From contig JADHRW010000002.1 of the NCBI GenBank assembly GCA_016777225.1, positions 127,284-191,283 on the forward strand: DNA of 64,000 nt. Reading direction: 5' to 3'. The notes under the pieces are model-generated. The model ran no database searches. It was not told the DNA's origin and worked only from the letters and a program-made list of their open reading frames with translations. Positions 57,103 to 64,000 of the stretch are shown here, piece by piece (position 1 is the first letter of the stretch; each line of letters opens with the position of its first letter). The translations under genes and the position numbers were made by a program. Origin of the DNA: Candidatus Thalassarchaeum sp. GTDB taxonomy: Archaea; Thermoplasmatota; Poseidoniia; Poseidoniales; Thalassarchaeaceae.

Positions 57103-57291
57103 TGGTGGGGGCACTGGGATTTGAACCCAGATCAGCGGGTATCTTCCGCTTAGCGTGCACCTGGTAATTGCACGCTCTCGGGTTGCGACGGGTCAGCGCT
57201 CCAGTTGGTCATCAATACCATCAGATCACTTATTCGTCGTCATTCCCGTGCAACTGGAGCCCGCTGTACTACCAAGTTATACTATACCCCC
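57103..57291 (-). tRNA. tRNA-Trp (anticodon CCA) with 113-base intron
   Basis: The exons are 57254-57291 and 57103-57140. The acceptor GGGGGTA pairs with TGCCCCC, the anticodon stem GCGGG with CCCGC, and the T arm is CTGGG TTCAAAT CCCAG. A CCA end is encoded. The anticodon loop reads CT-CCA-G before the intron and A after it, so the intron (57141-57253) sits at the usual 37/38 site. The bulge-helix-bulge pairing at the junction (CUCC with GAAG) has one mismatch, so exact splice points are inferred. The intron holds a box C/D guide RNA. Thermoplasma and haloarchaea also have introns in this tRNA. Confidence 0.9.
57183..57253 (-). ncRNA. Box C/D guide RNA within the tRNA-Trp intron
   Basis: The order is a terminal stem (57245-57253 with 57183-57192, one bulge), box C AUGACGA (57237-57243), a 12-base guide, D' CUGA (57221-57224), a 5-base spacer, C' UUGAUGA (57209-57215), a 12-base guide, and D CUGA (57193-57196). 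The D guide pairs for 10 bp with the 5' exon-intron junction (57251-57260). The fifth base before box D faces C34, the wobble base. This matches the C34 2'-O-methylation guide known from the Haloferax tRNA-Trp intron. The D' guide has no evident match in this tRNA or in the 16S gene here. Confidence 0.85.
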
Positions 57292-57352
57292 AAGGGTATC
57301 CTCAACGAAAGACACTACTCTTATGATGCTCTCGGTCCAAAGGTTGTAAAAT

Positions 57353-59683
57353 CTATAAGATTATCATCAAAGGTCCGATAATAATACTAATTGATATCCA
57401 GATTCCAAGTATTACACAAACTAACCCCCAAGCACGAGGTCTAAGCCCTACACTAAGTGAACCCATTATACGAGAAATATCTCCAGGAATTGAAATAATA
57501 ACTCCAGATAGAATTACGACTAAACCTGCCATTAATGAGTACCCAACAAAGAATAATATGCAAATTAAGATTCCTAATATTCCTGATCTTGCAACTGCAC
57601 CTATTGCTTGAGGTATCGCACTAGGTGCCCTTAGCCATAGTAACCAAGCCACCCATAATCCTAAGTGAAAATCATCTAAAAATCGATTTTCTTTTCTCCA
57701 ATTACGATATTCATCAGGCAATTTAGAATAAATTAATTTACCAATGATTTCTATTTCTTTTACTCCACCTCTAAGTAGCATCGACATACCATGATAGACT
57801 AATAATAAACTAAGGAACAATTCTATAAAAATCCAATAAGAACCTAAACCAAATGAAGAAAATAATGCTACTGGAAGTGCCCATAGAGCGAATCCAATAC
57901 TAGCTGCATATAATGTAAGAACAAACCCAGCACCAGGTATCAAAGGTGATTCTGGAAGTTTGTACTTATCACCTCTAGGCATTGCTAAAATTATTAGTGG
58001 CAAGAATGTCGTACTGAGGATAAGTCCGAAAATACTTAGAGGACTCTGGCCCGAACCTCGATAAGATAAATCAACAGCGTCTTCAATTGATTGGGAAGAC
58101 ATTACACCGGCCTTCCAAGAAGAAATAAATCCTGCTGAATCAATTACAAACACAGCATCTGATGCTCTACTTGGGAATGATTTACCAACTGTTGAATCTG
58201 AGTCATCCATAAGAACTGGCCAACTTCCATTTATCTTGTCAACTAATCCTTCAAGATCAAGACTATTCACCCCATCTCCAGTTGCAATTTGAACGAAAGC
58301 TACATCATTGCCAATTACCTTCTTTGCAATTTCAAAATCTACCCTCTGAACTTCGGCATTAGGTGAACTGGGAGTGAATAAGCCAACTACAATGGCATCA
58401 TAATTTGACATTAATTCACTTAGTTCAACTAATTCTGATTCTGAACCATGCTCATACAAAGAAAATGAAGGAGCCGCCCCCTGCATCCTTGGTTCTTCAT
58501 AATCTATGTCTGGTAAATTTAGTGCAGGACCTAGAGTTGTCAATGCCAATAACAGAATCACCCCATATGCAGGAAGAGGCAGCATAGCATCTTTCATCGA
58601 TACTCCTATCCATGCAATAATTCCTAGTGGAATTAGTATAGCCGCCCAACTTCCATTCAAAAATGCAGGTTCAGATTTTAATACTTCAAATCTTAAAACT
58701 CCAACTAAGCTACAACTCTCCCCTGGGTCTTGGTCAGATAATTTGTAACAACTATCCACCATATATTTACCAGGAGACAATTTGTTAGGTGAAGACCAAG
58801 TAAAAACTGTTCGATTTAATTCATCGATTCTATAGCCATGAGGGGTCTCAAAATGGTCTAATCTAGTATCTTCATCAGCATTTCCATGAATAAGATCTTC
58901 CCACTCAACAGGCCCGATTACTTCTAATACTTGAGAAATATAAAGATCATTCCCCCATGGTGAATTAGGAGTGAATTCTACTCGAATTATCCCATTAGGA
59001 TCAACTGTCTGATCTAACTCTGGATTAATTAATTCACCCTTGAATTCGATACCTGTAATTGCATCGTAAGTGTCCCACCAAAGCACCCCTGTTTGAACAC
59101 AATCGTGTAAAACATCTATCTTCAGACTAATCAAATCACCTTTTTGAAGACTGACATTAATATCATTAGCATTTACAAAAAATTCATGTGCTAAAGTAAA
59201 TGATTCTTCCATAATTATGGAATTTGTTTGAATATCAGATAATACTTGATTGCTACCTAATGAGAGAGAGACCGAAAATTTTGTTTCAGAACCAAGTGGT
59301 GAGTCAGGTAATACATTTGTAAATCTGCACCCATCATTAGCAACATCTAGCGATGCAAAAAGGTGTATTGTTATATTCCCATTAAAATCTAGATCATTTT
59401 CTAAAGGAGCTGATTGAATATCAATTAAATTGACGGGGCCTGCAGTTTTCTGAAAATCAATAGAACCAATGGGTTGACCAGTTAAAGAACTCCAATTATT
59501 ATCCAAATATGGATCTCCAGAATCACCCTTAAGAAAAAGACGATGACTCTCTGGTTTTTCCCAATCTAAACCGGGCCCCTCTGGGGCTATTATCTGAGCA
59601 GAAGACATACTCGACAATGATAAAAAAATTAGTAAAACTATGGATAATGACACAAACGTCTTCGTTGACTTTCTGTCATCCAT
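57353..59683 (-). CDS. Membrane protein with secreted beta domain, Cys-less TlpA-like domain and C-terminal helices
   Basis: A signal peptide (residues about 10-30) precedes 310 residues of beta-rich extracytoplasmic sequence. Two helices (about 345-395) are followed by a thioredoxin/peroxiredoxin-like segment: APSFSLYEHG, LSELMSNYDAIVVGLFTPSS, VAFVQIATGDGVNSLDLEG and AVFVIDSAGFISSW. Where TlpA proteins have WCxxC this one reads FTPSSPNAEV, so it is redox-inactive or uses another residue. Six or seven further helices (about 555-776) follow. I do not recognise the whole protein. It lies downstream of the DUF92 gene on the same strand. Confidence 0.65.
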   Translation of the reverse strand: MDDRKSTKTFVSLSIVLLIFLSLSSMSSAQIIAPEGPGLDWEKPESHRLFLKGDSGDPYLDNNWSSLTGQPIGSIDFQKTAGPVNLIDIQSAPLENDLDFNGNITIHLFASLDVANDGCRFTNVLPDSPLGSETKFSVSLSLGSNQVLSDIQTNSIIMEESFTLAHEFFVNANDINVSLQKGDLISLKIDVLHDCVQTGVLWWDTYDAITGIEFKGELINPELDQTVDPNGIIRVEFTPNSPWGNDLYISQVLEVIGPVEWEDLIHGNADEDTRLDHFETPHGYRIDELNRTVFTWSSPNKLSPGKYMVDSCYKLSDQDPGESCSLVGVLRFEVLKSEPAFLNGSWAAILIPLGIIAWIGVSMKDAMLPLPAYGVILLLALTTLGPALNLPDIDYEEPRMQGAAPSFSLYEHGSESELVELSELMSNYDAIVVGLFTPSSPNAEVQRVDFEIAKKVIGNDVAFVQIATGDGVNSLDLEGLVDKINGSWPVLMDDSDSTVGKSFPSRASDAVFVIDSAGFISSWKAGVMSSQSIEDAVDLSYRGSGQSPLSIFGLILSTTFLPLIILAMPRGDKYKLPESPLIPGAGFVLTLYAASIGFALWALPVALFSSFGLGSYWIFIELFLSLLLVYHGMSMLLRGGVKEIEIIGKLIYSKLPDEYRNWRKENRFLDDFHLGLWVAWLLWLRAPSAIPQAIGAVARSGILGILICILFFVGYSLMAGLVVILSGVIISIPGDISRIMGSLSVGLRPRAWGLVCVILGIWISISIIIGPLMIIL

Positions 59684-59728
59684 GTCAATGCCACTACCTA
59701 CTATTAATCAAAACCAACGCCATAATGC

Positions 59729-60472
59729 TCAAAGTAATTGACTATGAAAAATTATTGCCATTAATACTCCGGAGAAAGTTGCAAGGAAATTTACACTATG
59801 TTTTCCAAGGTAACCTCTATTCTCTAATAATGCGCCTAGAACTGAATCTACTTGACAGCCGAGCCAACCAATAATGGTTATTAAAACGAATAAAGATTCA
59901 TTAGATATAGTAGAATTATCTGGGGAAAGTAAGACACCTGAAGTTGCTATTATTAATGCACCGATAAAAGCAGCAATAGTCCCAGTAGGAGACATTCCTC
60001 CATTAGTTCCAGCAGGTACTGATTGAAGTGTAGTTATACTTCTAGTTCTTACATCCAAAGAGCCTATTTCTGATGCTAAAGTATCTGATAAAGCAACAGA
60101 AATACTGGATATTGCAGCTAAATATATCCATTCTTGGCCTGGTGAATAGTAATTATAAATTGCGACAATTGAGACTGCCCCCCCATTTGCTAGAACATTT
60201 CGCCATCCTCTAAGCCCTTCATTTGCTTCTTCTAGTGAAAGCGCTCTCTTATCATCCATTCTCCATTTTGTTGCTAAAGAACCTATCATAAGGAATACAA
60301 AAAGGGCTACTAACCAAGTCCAGTGACCTAAAAGTGATACCGTTAATCCAGTTGCTGTAGCGGCAACTATTCCACTAAAATCAAGTAAATCTTTGAGTCG
60401 AGAAAGTACCAATAATGTTAGTACAAGAGTGATTGAAATAAGTTGGTCATCATTCAAATCCAATACAGACAC
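59729..60472 (-). CDS. DUF92/TMEM19-family integral membrane protein
   Basis: This 247-residue protein with about six helices has the DUF92 pattern: SGIVAATATGLTVSLLGHW, FLMIGSLATKWR, RGWRNVLANGGAVSIVA, SVALSDTLASEIG and QSVPAGTNGGMSPTGTIAAF. Family members include plant VTE6 (phytyl-phosphate kinase), so an isoprenoid-phosphate kinase role, useful for archaeal lipids, is possible but unproven. It lies 75 bases downstream of the PrsW-like gene. Confidence 0.82.
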   Translation of the reverse strand: MSVLDLNDDQLISITLVLTLLVLSRLKDLLDFSGIVAATATGLTVSLLGHWTWLVALFVFLMIGSLATKWRMDDKRALSLEEANEGLRGWRNVLANGGAVSIVAIYNYYSPGQEWIYLAAISSISVALSDTLASEIGSLDVRTRSITTLQSVPAGTNGGMSPTGTIAAFIGALIIATSGVLLSPDNSTISNESLFVLITIIGWLGCQVDSVLGALLENRGYLGKHSVNFLATFSGVLMAIIFHSQLL

Positions 60473-60547
60473 CCAAACATCGTGCGAATACTAGTAGTCA
60501 TGAAGGATTCGGAAAGAAATAGTCAATTCGATATGAATTTATAGAGA

Positions 60548-62107
60548 TTATTCAGCAAGAGAACTAATTCCTCTCATCAATAAAGATGATACAAAGATTA
60601 CTACAGTAACCATGATAATAATCCATATTAAAGATATACCAATCACTGCATTCTCAGTGAAACCTAAATAGAATCCTAATTTTGATATTATTATTCCTGA
60701 ACCATTCCAAAATGAGTGACCACATATAGCAATTAATAGTCCAAATAATAATGATCGAGGGGGAATAATCTTTAGCCTAGAGATAATTTTAAGATCATCA
60801 GTTGATTTTTTAATTATGAAATTACTATCATTACCTAGGGTGTTAGAGATTAAAGAGGTTGAGACCGTATTTACTTTATCTGACGAAATAGTCCAATTAG
60901 GAGTTTGAGAAGTATTTTCTGCATCTTGAATTGCCTGTATCATCGTATATTCAGGGCCATCATAACCAGAATTATCTCCATCCATATCTATATCAATACC
61001 AATGCCCTCAATTATATCCATTGATTTAGAAATAAATCTATGAATAAATATGTTTACTTTGGCTTTATTATTTTTGTCAGTTAACCACCAACCTAGGGCT
61101 GCTCCACTAAAAGAAGTCCATACCGCATGACTAGGTATTGAACCAATACCACGAATTAATGAGGTTATCAGAAGGCTTGCAAAACCCCCTCCAGAGACAT
61201 AGGAGGAAACAAGATATGTGAAATTTTCAGAAATAGCGAAACCTAAACCGACAGTAAAGCCAACTTGAAAACCAGTTTTAGGGCCCTTAATTGATGAAAT
61301 AAAACAAAGAATAGCAAGGAATTTGAATATCTCTTCTCCAATTGGGGCGCTGATAGTATAAATGATAAAATCCTCAGTATTTACAGACCAAGATCTGGGA
61401 ACCAGGATTGGAGTTAGCCAACTATTGACGAAAATAGCTGGTATTCCTGCAGCCATTCCTGCAATAAGCCAAGCTTCAGCGTCTCTCAGGCGCGTAGGTA
61501 TTCCTATCCAAGATGTTGATGAAGCCCACCATGCATAAACTGGTATTGAAAATAAGATTAGAATCATAGGTAATGCCATTAATAGAGAAAATATCAAACC
61601 TAAATCACCACCCATTATTTCAAGAATTGCTATAGCGAATGAGATAAATAAACATAATAAAAAAACTAACCATATCTTAAAAGAGGGAGGTGTATCTATT
61701 ATCGAATCATCTCTTACTAAAAATCGAGTCATTCTACTATTGGTAGTTGTCTGAATAGAGCCACCTTCAGGGATTGGATGGGCAAGGATACCTTTTTCAT
61801 CGGAAGTTACTAAACGGACTTCAACTAATTTAGGACGATGGAAGTAAAATAAACAAAATAAGCAAGGAAGAGTGACAAAGCTACAAGCGATTATACTCAA
61901 TGGCTGCCTTTCAAGTACTCCAAATAACTGAAATGAAAATGCTTGGACTAAGAAAATCATCAATATAGAATTACCGACGAGAGAAAAATATCTTCGGAAT
62001 GGTTTTCCCGCTCTTGATAAGTGGAAATCTTTAGGTGCAGAGGATAATTTTACTGGATTAATTAATCTTAATTTACGACCATATTCGTCAGTAATGATTC
62101 TATCCAA
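60548..62107 (-). CDS. PrsW-like intramembrane protease family protein
   Basis: This 519-residue membrane protein carries PrsW motifs: ISAPIGEEIFKFLAILCF (EExxK), FTVGLGFAISENFTYLVSS and LIRGIGSIPSHAVWTSFSGA, then a last histidine in AICGHSFWNGSG. PrsW proteases cleave membrane anti-sigma factors in bacteria; archaeal targets are unknown. An N-terminal pair of helices and a cytosolic insert (about 340-430) enlarge it. The start is a TTG at 62107 with GGTGAT four to five bases upstream, an exact fit to the 16S 3' end. A structured leader lies directly upstream and can pair with the start codon. Confidence 0.82.
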   Translation of the reverse strand: MDRIITDEYGRKLRLINPVKLSSAPKDFHLSRAGKPFRRYFSLVGNSILMIFLVQAFSFQLFGVLERQPLSIIACSFVTLPCLFCLFYFHRPKLVEVRLVTSDEKGILAHPIPEGGSIQTTTNSRMTRFLVRDDSIIDTPPSFKIWLVFLLCLFISFAIAILEIMGGDLGLIFSLLMALPMILILFSIPVYAWWASSTSWIGIPTRLRDAEAWLIAGMAAGIPAIFVNSWLTPILVPRSWSVNTEDFIIYTISAPIGEEIFKFLAILCFISSIKGPKTGFQVGFTVGLGFAISENFTYLVSSYVSGGGFASLLITSLIRGIGSIPSHAVWTSFSGAALGWWLTDKNNKAKVNIFIHRFISKSMDIIEGIGIDIDMDGDNSGYDGPEYTMIQAIQDAENTSQTPNWTISSDKVNTVSTSLISNTLGNDSNFIIKKSTDDLKIISRLKIIPPRSLLFGLLIAICGHSFWNGSGIIISKLGFYLGFTENAVIGISLIWIIIMVTVVIFVSSLLMRGISSLAE

Positions 62108-62217
62108 TGTATCACCCTAGCGTCGCTCAGATCGCCCATCACTCGCGATACCCGAGGTATCCGGTGCGGTTCCTCATCACTGCGACGACTAAGCCGAAGA
62201 CCTCTGACATATTGGAT
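62102..62217 (-). promoter_or_regulatory. Structured leader with kink-turn-like core before the PrsW-like gene
   Basis: Between the zinc-ribbon and PrsW-like genes lies a G+C-rich segment. Its core has a 6-bp stem (62182-62187 with 62121-62126) flanking box C GUGAUGA (62174-62180) and box D CUGA (62127-62130), the layout of a kink-turn or box C/D RNA. Inside is a hairpin GAUACC-UCG-GGUAUC (near 62146-62160). Outer bases 62207-62217 pair with 62102-62110, which contain the TTG start codon. It could be a cis-regulatory leader or an atypical C/D RNA; the internal guides are not of canonical length. Confidence 0.5.
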
Positions 62218-62229
62218 TTACGATAGTAA

Positions 62230-62448
62230 CTAAACTATAGCACCACAAGATCCACAATAAATCTCCTTCCTAGTTCCATCTTTTTGCATACTCCACTCGC
62301 CGCATGCAGGACAAGGAGGGAGACCTCTTTCACTGGGTGGCACTATTGGACCACGCCGAGGCCTTTTCTTTTGAGGACGAAACCAGCCTTTTTTGGGTTT
62401 CTTCACTTTAGGCAACTCATCACCATTAGTAGGCAGAAGAGGATTCAT
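62230..62448 (-). CDS. Small zinc-ribbon protein
   Basis: This 72-residue protein has a basic, proline-rich N-terminal half (KKGWFRPQKKRPRRGP) and a C-terminal zinc ribbon with CPACGEW and YCGSCGAIV, four cysteines in all. Such proteins often bind nucleic acid or act as transcription or ribosome accessory factors. No closer family is evident. It is divergent from the D-amino-acid oxidase gene, with 53 bases between them, and upstream of the PrsW leader. Confidence 0.72.
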   Translation of the reverse strand: MNPLLPTNGDELPKVKKPKKGWFRPQKKRPRRGPIVPPSERGLPPCPACGEWSMQKDGTRKEIYCGSCGAIV

Positions 62449-62501
62449 TGAAGATAGTTCGCATACCGAGTAAATGATTTACTATACCTTTATCTCAAAT
62501 C

Positions 62502-63434
62502 ATGAAAATAACAGTAGTGGGGGCAGGGGTTTCGGGTTTAACCACAGGAATCAGACTACTAGAAGAAGGTTGGAATGTGAAAATAATGACTGAGAACATG
62601 AGTCCAAATACAGTTTCAGATACTGCTGCTGCTTGGTGGTATCCATTTCTTGCTGAACCTATTGAAAAAACGAACCGATGGTCTTCTGAAACATTTAACG
62701 AGCTTCTTCGTCTAAAAAATATAGAAGGTGTCGATTGTATAACTTTGCGGAAAGGTAGAGAATATCTTGAGGAAAAATGTGGTCGACCTGGATGGAGTTT
62801 TGAAATCCCATATTTTAGAATTCTGGAAAAAGAAGAGGTTATTGAAGGATATACATTTGGATGGGAAATGGAGGCTCCTGTAATCGAAATGAATTTGTAT
62901 ATGCCATGGCTATTATCAAAATTTGAAGATTTAGGTGGAGTTTTTGAATTAAAGAAATTCAATTCAATTGAGGAAGTACCTGGAAAATTTATTGTGAATT
63001 GTACTGGGATAGGTGCTAGGATTATGTCAGAGGATGAAACAGTAATTCCGGTAAGAGGACAAGTAATTTACATAGAACAAGACCCTGGCTTTGGTCGCTT
63101 TGACCAACAGCCTGAAACACTAACATACACCATACCACGCAGAGATGTCACCGTTCTTGGGGGGACTGCTCAGAAGGGCGATTGGGACCCAAATATTCGA
63201 GAAAACGATACTGAATATATTCTTTCTAAATGTGAAGCTCTGTGGCCTGAGTTGGATCGAACGAAGATTGTAGGTCAAGCAGTTGGTCTAAGGCCATCAC
63301 GATATGAAGTAAGACTCGAAAAGGAAAATATTGATTCTAGGACTATAATCCATAACTACGGACATGGAGGAGCAGGAGTAACGTTATCTTGGGGATGTGC
63401 TGATGAAGTGGTTAGATTACTCAAAAATCAATAG
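62502..63434 (+). CDS. D-amino-acid oxidase family flavoenzyme
   Basis: These enzymes oxidise D-amino acids to 2-oxo acids with FAD, giving ammonia and peroxide. The 310 residues begin with the FAD dinucleotide motif KITVVGAGVSGLTTGIRLLE. AAAWWYPFLAEP, YTIPRRDVTVLGGTAQKGDW, GLRPSRYEVRLE and the C-terminal HNYGHGGAGVTLSWGCADEV match the DAO signature. Length and motifs resemble eukaryotic and bacterial DAO rather than the DadA dehydrogenase. An AT-rich TTTACTATACC about 22 bases upstream could drive a leaderless mRNA. It overlaps the glutamine synthetase gene tail by 7 bases. Confidence 0.9.
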   Translation: MKITVVGAGVSGLTTGIRLLEEGWNVKIMTENMSPNTVSDTAAAWWYPFLAEPIEKTNRWSSETFNELLRLKNIEGVDCITLRKGREYLEEKCGRPGWSFEIPYFRILEKEEVIEGYTFGWEMEAPVIEMNLYMPWLLSKFEDLGGVFELKKFNSIEEVPGKFIVNCTGIGARIMSEDETVIPVRGQVIYIEQDPGFGRFDQQPETLTYTIPRRDVTVLGGTAQKGDWDPNIRENDTEYILSKCEALWPELDRTKIVGQAVGLRPSRYEVRLEKENIDSRTIIHNYGHGGAGVTLSWGCADEVVRLLKNQ

Positions 63435-64000
63435 CTAGATTTCGTGGTTGTAACTATCGCTGAAGCGATTTTATAAGGATCTCCATTCGATGCTGGACGT
63501 CTATCTTCTAGTCGTCCCTTCCAACCATCTTCCACTGTAGTAATAGGTATTCTAATTGATGCTCCTCTGTCAGATACTCCATACGAGAATTGATCAATTG
63601 ATTGTGTTTCATGGAGACCTGTTAGACGTAATTCATTGTGTGCTCCATAAACATCCATATGCCTCTTGATGTTTTCTCCAAATGCTTTACAGACATTGTG
63701 GAATATTGCCTCATCTCCACTTTCACGTAATTTAGTATCTGAAAAGTTCGCATGCATACCAGAACCATTCCAATCACCCTTAATCGGCTTTGGATGATAT
63801 TCAATATAGTATCCATAATTTTCAGTCAATCTATCTAAAAGATATCTCGCAACCCATAATTCATCGCCTGCGTTCTTAGCACCTTTAGCGAATAATTGGA
63901 ATTCCCACTGGCCACAAGCAACTTCTTGATTGATTCCTTCGAAATTAATGCCTGCAGCAATACACAAATCAGCATGCTCCTCTACAAATGCTCTGCCATG
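63428..64000 (-). CDS. glnA: Glutamine synthetase, eukaryotic-type (GSII), 3' part
   Basis: This enzyme makes glutamine from glutamate, ammonia and ATP. The frame enters from the window edge (HGRAFVEEHADLC) and ends at 63428, giving the last 190 residues. Motifs are AAGINFEGINQEVACGQWEF, DWNGSGMHANFSDTKLRESG, NELRLTGLHETQSIDQFSYG, SDRGASIRIPITTVEDGWKG and LEDRRPASNGDPY. The GLHET and DRGASIRIP forms and short C-terminus are those of type II (eukaryote-like) glutamine synthetase, not the long GSI usual in archaea. Active-site residues in this part are intact. Confidence 0.93.
   Translation of the reverse strand, partial: HGRAFVEEHADLCIAAGINFEGINQEVACGQWEFQLFAKGAKNAGDELWVARYLLDRLTENYGYYIEYHPKPIKGDWNGSGMHANFSDTKLRESGDEAIFHNVCKAFGENIKRHMDVYGAHNELRLTGLHETQSIDQFSYGVSDRGASIRIPITTVEDGWKGRLEDRRPASNGDPYKIASAIVTTTKSSY

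Noticed and set aside
57103-57180. A second tRNA made from the 3' part of the tRNA-Trp intron
   Set aside because: Its 5-bp stem and 7-base loop resemble an anticodon arm, but U33, an acceptor partner and a D arm are missing.
62495-62962. A 155-codon minus-strand open frame
   Set aside because: It is antisense to the D-amino-acid oxidase gene and Ser/Phe-rich, with no motif.

Overview
The window is a chromosomal segment of a marine planktonic archaeon, most probably Marine Group II (Candidatus Poseidoniales). An archaeal 16S rRNA gene carries, at 27042-27061, a 20-base stretch that I recall as the target of the Eury554 Marine Group II probe. The archaeal ribosomal protein order, aIF1, RNase P protein Rpp29, thermosome, aTrm56 and an intron-bearing tRNA-Trp point the same way. 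Base composition is AT-rich. I see no insertion sequences, phage genes or CRISPR array. Coding is dense, with many 4-base overlaps and Shine-Dalgarno sequences that fit the 16S 3' end.

Layout. 1-7.5 kb (minus): a truncated MutS-like ATPase, carB-carA, tRNA methyltransferase Trm56 and a membrane protein. 7.6-11.5 kb (plus): folP, a TraB-family protein, and two putative sulfur-anion exporters (YeiH and TauE/SafE types). 11.4-18.8 kb (minus): thiolase, a flotillin with an NfeD/YuaF-like partner, two small membrane proteins, a hotdog thioesterase, an ABC exporter and a lipoprotein. 19-25.8 kb: an NAD-kinase-like gene (plus) and an Aap-type amino-acid ABC transporter (minus) with a strong terminator-like hairpin after the binding-protein gene. 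26-28 kb: 16S rRNA, not linked to 23S, with a long structured leader. 28-42.4 kb (minus): one run from uL3 to SecY with 22 ribosomal proteins plus aIF1 and Rpp29, including a 50-residue uS14. 42.7-48.6 kb: an SF2 helicase, an unusual two-gene module resembling succinate dehydrogenase SdhB and SdhE/HdrB, and a thermosome subunit. 48.7-62.4 kb: large secreted or membrane proteins, an aminotransferase, a subtilisin-like protease, tRNA-Trp, a thioredoxin-fold membrane protein, a DUF92 protein, a PrsW-like protease and a zinc ribbon. 62.5-64 kb: a D-amino-acid oxidase-like gene and the 3' part of a eukaryotic-type glutamine synthetase.

The most unusual item is 44439-46903. A flavodoxin domain is fused to an SdhB-like region in which the cysteines expected to bind all three Fe-S clusters are absent. 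It is coupled to an SdhE/HdrB-like protein whose CCG motifs have lost most cysteines. This suggests a module that kept the complex II/heterodisulfide reductase folds without their iron. Other notable items are a canonical box C/D guide RNA inside the tRNA-Trp intron aimed at C34, a kink-turn-like leader whose outer helix would cover the PrsW start codon, a strongly folded RNA upstream of uL3, and ribosomal protein eL32 with an N-terminal SAP domain.

Physiologically the genes fit a heterotroph living on amino acids and proteins: amino-acid uptake, secreted protease, D-amino-acid oxidation, aminotransferase and glutamine synthetase.
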